From Vesta saturnalis (taxonomy: Eukaryota > Arthropoda > Insecta > Coleoptera > Lampyridae), in contig JARFJB010001948.1 in the NCBI GenBank assembly GCA_036346205.1, positions 921,501 to 985,500 of the forward strand: DNA of 64,000 nucleotides. The letters are read 5' to 3'. How positions within the stretch are numbered: position 1 is the stretch's first letter; the number at the start of each line of letters is the position of its first letter. Both the position numbers and the translations under genes were made by a program. Under the pieces are notes generated by a model. The model was not told where the DNA came from, made no database searches, and worked only from the letters and a program-made list of their open reading frames with translations. This document shows, in pieces, positions 26,477-35,313 of the stretch.

Positions 26477-26995
26477 CTAATTTAATTTTAATCTGGACGA
26501 GTGTGTTTGACTTCGGGTAGTTGGTCTAGTATGTGATGTAGAAGGTGCAGAAGTGGGGACGCCAGGAATAGTTGCAGCATAAGTGTTTGAAATTTCTGGA
26601 AGATTTGGAGTTGGTTGAAATGTAGAATCAACTTGTTTAATGATATTCTTCCAAATTTGTGGCATTCTAGAAGTGTCATCTCGTTTATTGAGGGCGTTTG
26701 GTCTTCTTTCAATTTCAACTGCTTCTCTAATAATTCTTGCTTGTAAGGTATATAGAGGTGCAATTAAACGGATATTGTTGATATTAATTTGGTGTCCTGT
26801 ATCTAAATGATGTGTAGCTAAAGACAATGAAGGATTGTGCTGTTTAATTGCTAGTTGGTGTTCATCGGCTCTCGCATATAATATTCTGTTAGTTTGTCCT
26901 ATATAAGTTCTTCGACAGTTGTTGCGCGGTATCTCATACACTCCTTGGCTTTCATTAGGAATTTTGTCTTTGAGGTTTCTTAAAAGTTGGGACAA
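26477..26995 (-). CDS. PLE GIY-YIG endonuclease domain, copy 1
   Basis: An open frame of 172 codons carries GVYEIPRNNCRRTYIGQTNR, the GIY-YIG nuclease core, with the PLE-type Cys in the insert. RADEHQ, THHLDTGHQI and EAVEIERRPNALNKRD downstream complete the domain with its catalytic Glu region. A Pro/Thr/Ser-rich tail follows. It is the 3' part of the PLE protein; the upstream RT is in other frames because of frameshifts near 27000. The endonuclease nicks DNA to start target-primed insertion. Relative to copy 2, the second CCHH-type Cys is changed (PRNN versus PCNN), so this copy may be the more damaged. Confidence 0.85.
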   Translation of the reverse strand: MSQLLRNLKDKIPNESQGVYEIPRNNCRRTYIGQTNRILYARADEHQLAIKQHNPSLSLATHHLDTGHQININNIRLIAPLYTLQARIIREAVEIERRPNALNKRDDTSRMPQIWKNIIKQVDSTFQPTPNLPEISNTYAATIPGVPTSAPSTSHTRPTTRSQTHSSRLKLN

Positions 26996-27039
26996 AGTTG
27001 AATGTGGTTTGAATACCGGTCTGAAGTCGTTTTGGGAAA

Positions 27040-28640
27040 TTTCTTTGCTATTCTGTCTGTAATTCCTTTATATAAGGTAGAATAACAGGAATCTTTCGTT
27101 CATTGTTTGACAAGTTATTATTTCTTGGTCTTCTTATTTCGTTGGTAATTTTCAATATTTCTTGATCTTTGTATCCATTTTGAACTAGTATTGTATTAAT
27201 AGTCTTCATCTCTTCCGTTCTAGAATTTTGGTCAGATAAGTGGTAAGAGCGGTATATCAAGGATTTCATAACGCTACGTAATTGACCAGGATGGTGATGC
27301 GAGAGAGTTCAAGTATCTATTCGTATGTGTTGGTTTTCGATAAACTTTGTGTAAATTTACCATTAGGAAGTCTTGTTATTAGAGTGTCCAAAAAGGAGTG
27401 AATTATTTTCTTCAACTTCCATAGTAAATTTGATGTTGTCGTGAATGTTGTTAATATGTCCTAGAAAACGGTTCAAGTTTCCTTTCCATGGGGCCAAACT
27501 ACAAATGTGTCGTCAACATAACGAAACCAACATTTAGGTTTTAAATCTGCAGAATTTAAAGCAATGGTTTCAAAATGTTCCATATATACATTCGCAAAAG
27601 CTGGAGAGATGGCGAGCCCATAGGTGTTCCTTGAATTTGCTTGTAGAATTGTCCTTTGTATGTAAAATAGGTTGAGTGCATGCAGTGGTTTATCAATTTG
27701 AGTATGTCTTGGTTTATTGAGTGTTTTTCTTCTAGAATTTTCATCGTGTCTTCAATAGGTATTTTGGTGAAAAGTGACGTTATGTCGAAGCTAACTAAAA
27801 TGTCATTTGTTGGAGCCAAGGGTACAATTTTGAGTTTGTGTAGAAAATCATAAGAGTTTTTGATGTAAGATACAGCATTTTCACAAATCGGTTGAATAAC
27901 TTTGGCTAGATAACGAGCAAGGTCATGAGTCGGAGAATTGAATGCACTGACGATATGGCGTAATGGCCAGTTTTCCTTATGTATTTTTGGGAGTCCGTAT
28001 ATTTTGGGATTCTTGAACTCTTCTCTCTTGGAATTAGTTTCTGTTTTGTTTCTTTGTCTAATTTTGTAGAATTAATGATAGATTTTGTTGTTTTTCTATG
28101 TAAGTGGTAGGATTGCACTGATTTTTCTTATATTCTGCAGAAGTTAGCAGTTCAGACATCTTATGGTGATAGTCTTGAGAGTTAACAATGACAGTAGCGT
28201 TTCCTTTGTCAGCAGGTAGTATTAATATTTGGTCGTCATTTTGATTTGGTTTAACATTTGGAAGTCTTGTTTGGTGATATTTTGTTTGGGAAGTTTGCAG
28301 TTCTGAAGAATGTGTGCTACGTTGAGTCTAATTTCGTCAGCTACCGTAGATTCTGTATCTTTTAAGGCGTATTCTACGTTGGTGATGATGTTTTCTACGG
28401 AATCCGTTTAGGAGTGATGGCAAAATTAAACCCTTTACCTAAAACATTTAGAATATTAGTATTAAGTTCTCTGTCACTTAAATTGTGTACTGTCCTTAAC
28501 GGTTCTACATTATTTGCCTGCGATGTATGAGACAGACGTTTAAATTTTTGTTTCTGTCGGTTAGTTTTTATCATCAAGGACGATTCTACAGTAATTTCAA
28601 TGAGACGATCCACCGTATCGAATATGAAAGGGTGAATTTT
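27040..28640 (-). pseudogene. PLE reverse transcriptase, broken
   Basis: On the minus strand the N-terminal block GKGFNFAITPKRIP lies at 28613-28395. PADKGNATVIVNSQDY lies near 28215, and a Y-G-L-P-K-I-H-K-type block near 27990. Catalytic motif A is kept in ILVSFDITSLFTKIP (about 27800), and motif B in QGTPMGSP (about 27615). The catalytic RYVDDTFVVW is at about 27515. The C-terminal region runs through 27269-27048. At least five frameshifts separate these segments. Motif order and content match Penelope-like RTs, not LINE or LTR RTs. Confidence 0.9.
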
Positions 28641-28820
28641 GATAGCATGTAAAGTTTGAATGTGTCATAAAGGGTACGGTTGAGATAGTCAAGTTTAGCC
28701 CTTTCATTAAACAATGAACGAAAGATTCCTGTTATTCTACCTTATATAAAGGAATTACAGACAGAATAGCAAAGAAATTTCCAAAACGACTTCAGACCGG
28801 TATTCAAACCACATTCAACT

Positions 28821-29339
28821 TTGTCCCAACTTTTAAGAAACCCCAAAGACAAAATTCCTAATGAAAGCCAAGGAGTGTATGAGATACCGTGCAACAACTG
28901 TCGAAGAACTTATATAGGACAAACTAACAGAATATTATATGCGAGAGCCGATGAACACCAACTAGCAATTAAGCAGCACAATCCTTCATCGTCTTTAGCT
29001 GCACATCATTTAGATACAGGACACCAAATTAATACCAACAATATCCGTTTAATTGCACCTCTATATACCTTACAAGAAAGAATTATTAGAGAAGCAGTTG
29101 AAATTGAAAGAAGACCAAACGCCCTCAATAAACGAGATGACACTTCTAGAATGCCACAAATTTGGAAGAATGTCATTAAACAAGTTGATTCTACATTTCA
29201 ACCAACTTCAAATCTTCCAGAAATTTCAAACACTTATGCTGCAACTATTCCTGGCGTCCCCACTTCTGCACCTTCTACATCACATACTAGACCAACTACC
29301 CGAAGTCAAACACACTCGTCCAGATTAAAATTAAATTAG
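28821..29339 (+). CDS. PLE GIY-YIG endonuclease domain, inverted copy 2
   Basis: Open frame of 172 codons, nearly identical to the minus-strand frame at 26477-26995. It keeps GVYEIPCNNCRRTYIGQTNR with both cysteines, so this endonuclease copy looks undamaged. Without an RT on the same strand it cannot support a full PLE cycle by itself. The two copies form an inverted repeat of about 0.7 kb. The start shown is simply the first ATG; homology with the other copy extends upstream to about 28690. Confidence 0.88.
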   Translation: MSQLLRNPKDKIPNESQGVYEIPCNNCRRTYIGQTNRILYARADEHQLAIKQHNPSSSLAAHHLDTGHQINTNNIRLIAPLYTLQERIIREAVEIERRPNALNKRDDTSRMPQIWKNVIKQVDSTFQPTSNLPEISNTYAATIPGVPTSAPSTSHTRPTTRSQTHSSRLKLN

Positions 29340-29404
29340 TTACCTTGTTTCATATTTTGTACTTGTTAAAAATAGTTACCTTATTTCAATTTCTGTAATT
29401 GTCA

Positions 29405-29475
29405 AATAAATTCTTGACAAAGGGAACAAAGGACGTTCCCGAAACGTTGAATTAATTTTTACGTTTATTTACACA
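29405..29475 (+). ncRNA. Degenerate hammerhead-like motif in the PLE terminal repeat
   Basis: TTGACAA, an AGGGAAC...GTTCCC hairpin, GAAACGT and a distal ACGTT follow in the order of a hammerhead ribozyme core (CUGANGA, stem II, GAAA, stem III). AAATAAA upstream can pair with TTTATTT downstream as stem I. The CUGANGA box is altered to UUGACAA and three or four bases separate it from stem I, so activity is doubtful. PLE terminal repeats are known to carry hammerheads. The same motif recurs at about 26385-26425 (minus) and 54861-54925 (plus). Confidence 0.4.
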
Positions 29476-29531
29476 AGTTTTAAAGAAAATTGTCTTATTT
29501 AAACATGAATACTTGTGGAAATCTAAATAGA

Positions 29532-29533
<2 letters not shown>

Positions 29534-29609
<76 letters not shown>
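29534..29609. repeat. (TA)n bordering the Penelope-like insertion, right
   Basis: TA run of about 76 bp next to the right PLE end; the non-LTR RT sequence starts directly after it. Confidence 0.97.
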
Positions 29610-29611
<2 letters not shown>

Positions 29612-30000
29612 TTCTACTATAATTCCTTCATTTAATTTGTTGATTGTGTATTATTTTTACAAACAGCTAAATTTGTTACAGTTGACCTACCTTCAATAAA
29701 TCCATGTTGCTGCAAATTGATAAATTTCTTAAAAAACATAGGTCTCAAATAACCAATGTAATCAAGCATTCTCAAAAAAATTGTATTCCTAGTTATTGGT
29801 CTATATTTATTAACATTAGTAATATCTCAAACTCTTAGGCAATGGGGTGATAATTGAAACCTTCCATGCATTAGGGACAACTCCTATTTTGAATGAATAG
29901 TTAAATATCTCTAACAGCCACTTCTTTATAGCTTCCTTACATTCTATAATAATAGGATGAATATTGTCTGGCCCATGATGTTGATTTAGATTCAAAATGC
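29610..30000 (-). pseudogene. Non-LTR (Jockey-type) reverse transcriptase, 5' half
   Basis: On the minus strand this shows HHGPDNIHPIIIECK, VPNAWKVSIITPLPKS, a Y-R-P-I-T block and QHGFIEGRSTVTNLA, the ordered finger motifs of a Jockey-clade RT. It stops at the (TA)n border, where catalytic motif A should follow; the protein picks up again at 26257. One frameshift lies near 29825. Confidence 0.87.
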
Positions 30001-30379
30001 ATTTATAAAGAAAAGTTATGTAAAATTAAATTTTCTTTAAAAAATATGTCCACCCATTTTTTTATAAAATTAATCGTTATTGAGATATTCACTTCAATTC
30101 TACTTTAGGAATGTTTTTGGAGCTAAATTGCGTGTCGACTATCAAAAAATTGCATAGAACATAATTAATCGACATGTTAAGATCTATAGGTTGGAATCTT
30201 TATATCTTTGAAATATACAACTCTTTCACATATATTTGATAAAAACCAAATACTACTTCTAATAAACCGGTCCTCTCTGCCACTGAATTTCTCCCAAAAT
30301 CTAATCAGCTACAGTAGAAAACAAGCTGAAATACGAAATCTGAAGCACGTACGTATTGTCGTTCTGAAGATATCGTGTA
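30001..30379. other. Non-coding gap, nothing recognised
   Basis: Probably more of the decayed non-LTR element upstream, but not recognisable. Confidence 0.35.
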
Positions 30380-30642
30380 TGCTAACATACATACATATAC
30401 ACACACGCACGGCGCACACACAGACATACTGATATGCAGACACGCACGAACGTACCCACAAATACACGCACGCACAATACCCACCCATCATTACACCCAC
30501 CCACTTACCCACACACATACGCATGTACCCTCCTCCCCACACACACGGAGACGGTCACGGACACAGTCACACACATACATGCACGCACATACGTACACAA
30601 ACACACACGCACGCTCCCCCCTCATTACACCCACCCACCATA
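30380..30642. repeat. CA/CCCA-rich microsatellite
   Basis: Imperfect ACAC, ACGCAC and CCCACC units. It produces open frames on both strands that are compositional artefacts. Confidence 0.95.
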
Positions 30643-30836
30643 GTGGAAAAAGTCGATTGCGTAATTTCACAGTATTTTATAATGCCAGCCCAAACTTAAG
30701 ACTAGATGTAGTGCCACCTAACTTGCTTTACCGAAACCAGAAAATTTCGAACAGATTTGCAATACAGTTGGAACTCTCATTGGCTTATCTCTGTACTTTT
30801 TAAATGTCAATTAGTGGTGTTCTGTCAATTATGTAA

Positions 30837-30869
30837 TTTTATAGTTCGTTTGTAACATAAAAAATCAGT
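30837..30869 (+). promoter_or_regulatory. TATA + initiator for the four-TM gene
   Basis: TTTTATAG at 30837-30844 and the arthropod initiator TCAGT at 30865-30869 are about 30 bp apart, the expected spacing. They lie 52 bp upstream of the start codon. Confidence 0.5.
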
Positions 30870-30920
30870 CGAACATCTATTTGCATCTAATTTTTAGTGA
30901 CAATTGACTAGCAAAGTAAA

Positions 30921-31340
30921 ATGAGTAAAGATATTAAAACTTTGCTTGGAGATTTGCATTTTGTGTTTAAAATTATAGAATTAACGTTGTGTATGCTTGG
31001 AAGTAACATAATTGGTAGAAATGCGTTGAGTTGGTGCCTGTATAAGGGACATTTAGAACTAGTTATAATCTGTTCCGACGGATTTGCGCTGATATTACTG
31101 ATCTTTATAGCAGCGTATATAATAGATACAACTCATTCATTTATGGAACAAACTTTTCTAATTATCGGAGCGTTGATTAATATAATAACTGGAATAGTTA
31201 CATGCATTGAACATTGTAATGGAGGCAATTTGCAGAGAAATTGTACTGACAGGACTGTAATGATAATTATGGCACTCGCAATAGTTAATAGTGCTCTGAT
31301 GTTGATAGATGTTATGTTGCGAAGAAGTAAATCGTTATAG
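30921..31340 (+). CDS. Four-transmembrane (MARVEL-like) protein, single exon
   Basis: An intact 139-codon frame with a good start context (AAAATGAG). It has four hydrophobic segments at about residues 14-31, 48-68, 75-95 and 113-132, short loops, a Cys pair in the last loop (C-I-E-H-C...N-C), and a basic end RRSKSL. The layout resembles the small MARVEL/tetraspan proteins of insects, such as those of septate junctions or vesicles, but I cannot name an orthologue. It has a plausible core promoter upstream and AATAAA 93 nt after the stop. No transposon gene adjoins it. The function is unknown. Confidence 0.72.
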   Translation: MSKDIKTLLGDLHFVFKIIELTLCMLGSNIIGRNALSWCLYKGHLELVIICSDGFALILLIFIAAYIIDTTHSFMEQTFLIIGALINIITGIVTCIEHCNGGNLQRNCTDRTVMIIMALAIVNSALMLIDVMLRRSKSL

Positions 31341-31432
31341 TTATGTGTATTTAGGAATTATAAATTGTAATAAGCAGTAATTAATTTTAGATCTAAGTTA
31401 TTAATGGCTTATGTTTAATTTTGTATAAAAAT

Positions 31433-31438
31433 AATAAA
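31433..31438 (+). terminator. Polyadenylation signal of the four-TM gene
   Basis: AATAAA inside AATAAATAAAC, downstream of the stop at 31340. Confidence 0.55.
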
Positions 31439-31939
31439 TAAACAATCTGATATGCTTCATTAAAGTTTTTCATAGAAAACTAAGTAATTATTAAAAATTA
31501 AATTTCATTAAATATAAATTCTCATATCAAGAATGGGATCGAACACTAACTTTTACTGTAGCCAGACACACAGTTGCACAAACATGAAATACCTAGTGAA
31601 ATTTAATTCTCAATTTAAGATACTGATTAATGAAATTTGGGCGGAAGAAAAAAGTTCGACAAAACTCTTAAACACACACCTGTCCATTCCTTCCCACGTA
31701 CTAAGCAATGCACTCCAACAGTAAACTAACAAAAATAATATGGATGGGAGGTTTTTGACAAACTTTATAAATAGGTAGTTGTTCACATTGTTCGTTAAAG
31801 CACATATGAACAAAGTTAAGATATTCGCGCATATTATTTACGTTTTGGTTAGCAAAATTTTAGTATACTTTGTGTCCAGTAGTATAGCTAGGAAACACCA
31901 GGGCCACCAAATTATCATTAGTGTGAGAGGAGAGAGAAA
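31439..31939. other. Non-coding gap, nothing recognised
   Basis: Small open frames (for example 31533-31724) have no recognisable feature. Confidence 0.45.
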
Positions 31940-31945
31940 GAATGT

Positions 31946-32650
31946 TCAAGGTCATATTCCTGGATTTCTTTTAGTCCAGAAACAAATAAGTTTATTCATG
32001 TTTTAAAGGAAACTGGCTTTGCTGGGAAACAAACTAGAAGTTTCAAGGTCATTGAATAGGATAAGAAGCAAAGCCAAAGTTTCTTGGCCTCCTCAAGGTT
32101 ATTGTCCTAGTCAAGACAAAAACGATATTCCAGGATCATTGAACTCTTGAAGATCACTGTTTTAACCAAGGCACAAACTAGGTGCGCAGTTTATCGACCT
32201 CAAGGTCACATGAAGTAGCAAAGACAAACCTCAAATTAATTAACATTACATTTACTAACGAATAACACTGTCATATTTATTTATGGGAGTAGTAATATAG
32301 GGCCGGTTCTGGACCAGTTCATGGTCACTCGTCCTTTGGTGGTGAGAAATCAAAACTCTTGGAGCTCTTCATGGTCAAACTTTTGGCGGGAAATTTAAAT
32401 TTTTGGAGCTCTTCGTTAAAATGTCAAGGTCAAAATTTAAATCGTATTACAATTCTTAGTAATGTAGGGCCGTTCTTAGAAATCTAAAATAGAGTTTTCA
32501 AGCTCAAAGATTATTGACCTACAGGGGTATCATATTACATTTCTTAGAAATATAAAAATAGAATCAGTTCATGGAAACACGAAGAATGGCATGCTAAAAA
32601 GTAGACTAAGGTCAAATGGTACTTATATTGACTAAATTGAGTCAAGGTCA
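31946..32650 (+). promoter_or_regulatory. Cluster of TCAAGGTCA sites with an E2F-like site, copy 1
   Basis: Perfect TCAAGGTCA words lie at 31946, 32043, 32200, 32424 and 32642, with further near matches (CATGGTCA at about 32322 and 32370, AAGGTCAAA at 32605). TCAAGGTCA is the extended half-site bound by monomeric nuclear receptors of the FTZ-F1/ERR type. TTTTGGCGGGAAA at 32381-32393 fits the E2F consensus. They precede the short reading frame at 32821. Binding is inferred from motif identity only. Confidence 0.5.
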
Positions 32651-32764
32651 AATAATTTTCAGGTTGTGATGGTGGTATATTACAATTCTTAGAAATCTAA
32701 AAATAGGATCAGTTCATGGAAACAAAAATTTGTTTCAAGGTTAGTGGTTTCAAGGGTGTAGATT

Positions 32765-32801
32765 TATAATAAAAGGCTTCCTTGGATGCGCACGATTCAG
32801 T
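32765..32801 (+). promoter_or_regulatory. TATA region and initiator of the microgene, copy 1
   Basis: TATAATAAAAGG at 32765-32776 and TCAGT at 32797-32801 are about 30 bp apart, and the ATG follows 20 bp later. The block AATAAAAGGCTTCCTTGG is one of the best conserved parts between the two copies. Confidence 0.5.
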
Positions 32802-32820
32802 AAACTTTTTATTAGCAGAA

Positions 32821-32946
32821 ATGACGAAAGTAGTTTGCACGATATGAAGAGAAAGTAAAGAAAAAATATTAAGTATAGACGACAGAAAGAAGAGTCTAGA
32901 TGAATTACTAAAGAAAATAAAAGAATTAAAAGTTTATTTATCCTAA
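32821..32946 (+). pseudogene. 41-codon microgene, copy 1 (one in-frame stop)
   Basis: The frame starts MTKVVCTI, has TGA at codon 9, and continues in the same frame to a TAA at 32944-32946. The second half, DDRKKSLDELLKKIKELK, is a charged amphipathic helix with Leu/Ile spacing suited to a short coiled coil. The protein aligns with the 53-codon frame at 42975. Differences are often conservative (D/E, K/R, L/V), and the stop in one copy is a sense codon in the other. No known family is recognised. AATAAA follows at about 33064. It could also be a decayed fragment of a larger unknown protein. Confidence 0.45.
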
Positions 32947-33765
32947 AACTGGCGTTCTCCCGAATTTTTAAATTTGTCCCTACTTACCAGTCAAAAAGAT
33001 TTTGTTTGAAAGCATGATTGCGTTTTACAAGTGACACTTTATCTTTTACATTTATTATTTTACCAATAAATATGAAAACTGGTCCACTAAATTGACATTC
33101 AAATTTTAAGTACTTATTTTCTACTTACGATCACTCACAAAAACACACAATTCGCTAGAATATTGATGTTTTCAAAAATTGATTGGGGAGAGGACAAGTT
33201 TCCAAATTTGGATACACAAGAACGCATGTACTTTTAAACTGCACACTTCAATCCATAATGAGAGATAATTTCGCTTTCTCTGTAGCAGGCGTTGTCTATT
33301 TTTAGCGTGCACTTTCTTGCGGATCAACATGATTTGAGGTCTATCGTACATTAAAAGTACCAAAGTATAATTTTTATGCGTGTCTGTTGCCAAATCTTAT
33401 TGTTTGACTTTTAATAACGCAAAATAAATCATAAGCTTTGTCTACAAAATTTCAATGTAATAAAATCAGCTCTTTTGTTTTATATTAATGTAATAAATAC
33501 AACATGCAGAAACTCGTTTTATATGAAAATTAAGTTTGATTCATTGGATATTAAATACAATAGGGTTTTTAAAAATCGGTTAACATTCACAAAATTAGAT
33601 AGTCAAATGATTGTAAAACAAAACTGCAAATATTAGTTTCAATGATAAACGCTTAATTAAACGTTTACGATATTACTTAAGTTAGATCTAATTTATCTCA
33701 AAAAAACAATATGCATAAAATAAATCTAAAAAGGCACACATGCTCATTGTTTATATGAACTTACG
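32947..33765. other. Downstream part of the dispersed locus, then unremarkable DNA
   Basis: About 33005-33125 (TTGCGTTTTACAAGTG..., ATTATTTTACCAATAAATATGAAAA) resembles 44283-44400, so the duplication with the 42.5-44.4 kb locus continues beyond the reading frame. The 73-codon minus frame at 33172-33393 has no recognisable feature. Confidence 0.5.
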
Positions 33766-34640
33766 CAACTCCTGTGCGCGAGTGAGGCCCGCGCCCTCGA
33801 GAGATACCTCTAAGGGTTCGAGTTCGCCGGATACAGACGGCGACCGCGGTCCCTGTGTGCGAGTGAGGCCCGCACCCATCCATGCATAAGGTACGCGCCT
33901 TTTCCGGCGACGGAGCTTATCATCTCCGTCGCCGGAAAGGACGCCGTCTGTACGCGAGTGAAGCTCGCGCCCTCGACGCTACTTATCTAAGTCGACGCTT
34001 TCCCCTTGAAGGAAATGCGTCGACTGTACGCAAGTGAAGCCTGCGTCCGGTCAAACCTACTCAAGCACTAGCACTTTTCCGTCATTTCCGCAGGATAAAC
34101 ACGGTCACTCGCGGTCAATAGCACTAGCACTTTCACTAACACCGTCGCCCCCACGTCGCTCCGACTCCGTGGCTGCTCCGGTGGTCCTTATCCGCTACTC
34201 CTTCCCGTCGATTCGCTGCCCTCGGAAGATCGGCGACGTCCAATAAAAAACTTGGCAACTTCCACTTGACCCGAAACGATGCCGTGGATGGACCTTCGTT
34301 CGCCCGTCGTTTCCTTACGAGCGACATCCGGTTGACGCAAGGCCCGCACCGTCCTGCGGATTCTTCTGCCCCGCATCCCACCCACGGCAACCATTCGCAA
34401 GACCTTTACGTGGTTATCGGGGATCCGCTTCTTCCGACTCTCTTCCGAGGGGGCCTACTCTAACACCGGAACGTAATTTAGATCCGGTGGTCCTTAACAT
34501 AGTTTGCGCACGACACTAGTAAACTTGATGCCGCACGCGCGCCCGCCACTGTCAAATCCGGTTTTTATATTGTCCCAATCGGTAATAAAGTCATAATCGG
34601 TGATGTGTCGCAATAGGTAAAAGACGCGATTTTTAGTAAT
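33766..34640 (-). repeat. GC-rich 3' region with box-hairpin array
   Basis: A box resembling GTRCGCGAGTGARGCYCGCGCCC recurs four times, near 33774, 33859, 33950 and 34025. In the third and first copies the box can fold on itself (CGCGAG/CTCGCG). Hairpins separate the boxes. A 17-bp GC stem with loop CTTATCAT lies at 33898-33941 (CCGGCGACGGAG and its complement), and a stem GTCGACGC/GCGTCGAC at about 33992-34024. The region lies downstream of a non-LTR retrotransposon end on the minus strand and is probably its 3' UTR. The rest, to 34640, is GC-rich without a recognised gene. Confidence 0.65.
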
Positions 34641-34651
34641 AACGACCCGGA

Positions 34652-35040
34652 TTACACTACTCGCGCAACGTTCGGTTTAAGTCTCTGCACTTGTTCCGCG
34701 AATTTAGATAGTTCCGTCCACCATTCCCGTTCGTCCGCCATAGCCGTGATTTCCTCCCACGTACGCGGCCACCGTAGGCCGGCGCCGACCAATCTCGCGT
34801 CCGCTAACCTTCTTGCGTCTTCCTTGATCCGGCACTCAAAAATGATGTGCCCCGAGTATTCGGTGTCGTGCCCGCACGCGCACCGCTCGACCTCGGTCTT
34901 TCCGAATATTTTCAGATAACTTCCGGTTCCGCCGTGCCCCGTTACGAGCTGGACTGTAAAGGGATCCAGCTCGGTGGCAGCCAGAACTGACTGCAAGTTC
35001 TGGCCTCCAGCAACTTTCCATCTACTTACCTCGTGCATAG
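34652..35040 (-). pseudogene. Non-LTR retrotransposon ORF2 C-terminus
   Basis: A 128-codon open frame shows QLVTGHGGTGSYLKIFG followed by a CCHC-type finger, C-A-C-G-H...H-I-I-F-E-C, then a R-x-W-x-x-I basic/aromatic tail. This is the C-terminal zinc-finger region shared by R1/TRAS/LOA/Jockey-type non-LTR elements, downstream of RT and RNase H. The upstream RT is absent, so the copy is 5'-truncated near 35040-35230. Its GC content is far higher than the surroundings, suggesting a recently arrived family. Confidence 0.78.
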
Positions 35041-35313
35041 GGCTAGTACCATTAAAGCGGCCAGTAAATACTGGCGGGCAGAAAAATCAAACATGTTTGT
35101 TTTTACGTGGTCGGTCACGTGCCTACTTACGGCCAGAACTTTCCTGTGAAAACAACACACGTACTGCCGGTAGAGCAATATTCGCCAGACGGGATGAGTT
35201 GTACAGTGTTATTAAACGATATTTGTGAAAGCCAATGAAAAGACGTAAATAATAAAGTGGAGTTGTGATGATATACTTACGTTTTTGGAGATTTTTCAGA
35301 AGGACGAACTGTT

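Larger units (their letters stand above)
26315..29533. mobile_element. Penelope-like element: full copy plus inverted truncated copy
   Basis: A minus-oriented PLE (about 28700 down to 26315) has a reverse transcriptase followed by a GIY-YIG endonuclease. It is joined near 28690 to a second, 5'-truncated PLE in the plus orientation (about 28690-29533) that retains only the endonuclease end. The outer ends are the same terminal sequence in inverted orientation: 26315-26400 and 29410-29510 share the TTTAAATAAGACAATTTT, CTTGTGTAAATAAACGT and CGTTTCGGGAACG blocks. Inverted partial copies of this type are known for PLEs. The insert sits inside a non-LTR RT gene and both borders are (TA)n. Confidence 0.92.
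32290..32960 (+). repeat. Dispersed locus repeat, copy 1
   Basis: Similar in the same orientation to 42535-43136. It starts near GGGCCGGTT, then GGTCACTCG, TGGTGGTGAGAAAT, TTTTGGCGGGAAAT and a TATCATAT(T/G) block. It continues through AATAAAAGGCTTCCTTGG and a short reading frame. Divergence is substantial, with several indels. Confidence 0.85.

Noticed and set aside
29053..29328. 91-codon frame inside the plus-strand PLE endonuclease (and its twin at 26488-26763)
   Set aside because: Alternative frame of the endonuclease; present in both copies only because they are duplicates.
30309..30803. Open frames on both strands through 30.3-30.8 kb
   Set aside because: Translations of CA/CCCA-rich simple repeat.
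31533..32006. Three open frames of 63-75 codons around 31.5-32.0 kb
   Set aside because: No motif, mutually overlapping on both strands, typical of chance frames.
34034..34463. Several open frames on both strands in the GC-rich block
   Set aside because: Long chance frames expected from high GC; no motif; the block is better explained as the 3' region of a non-LTR element.
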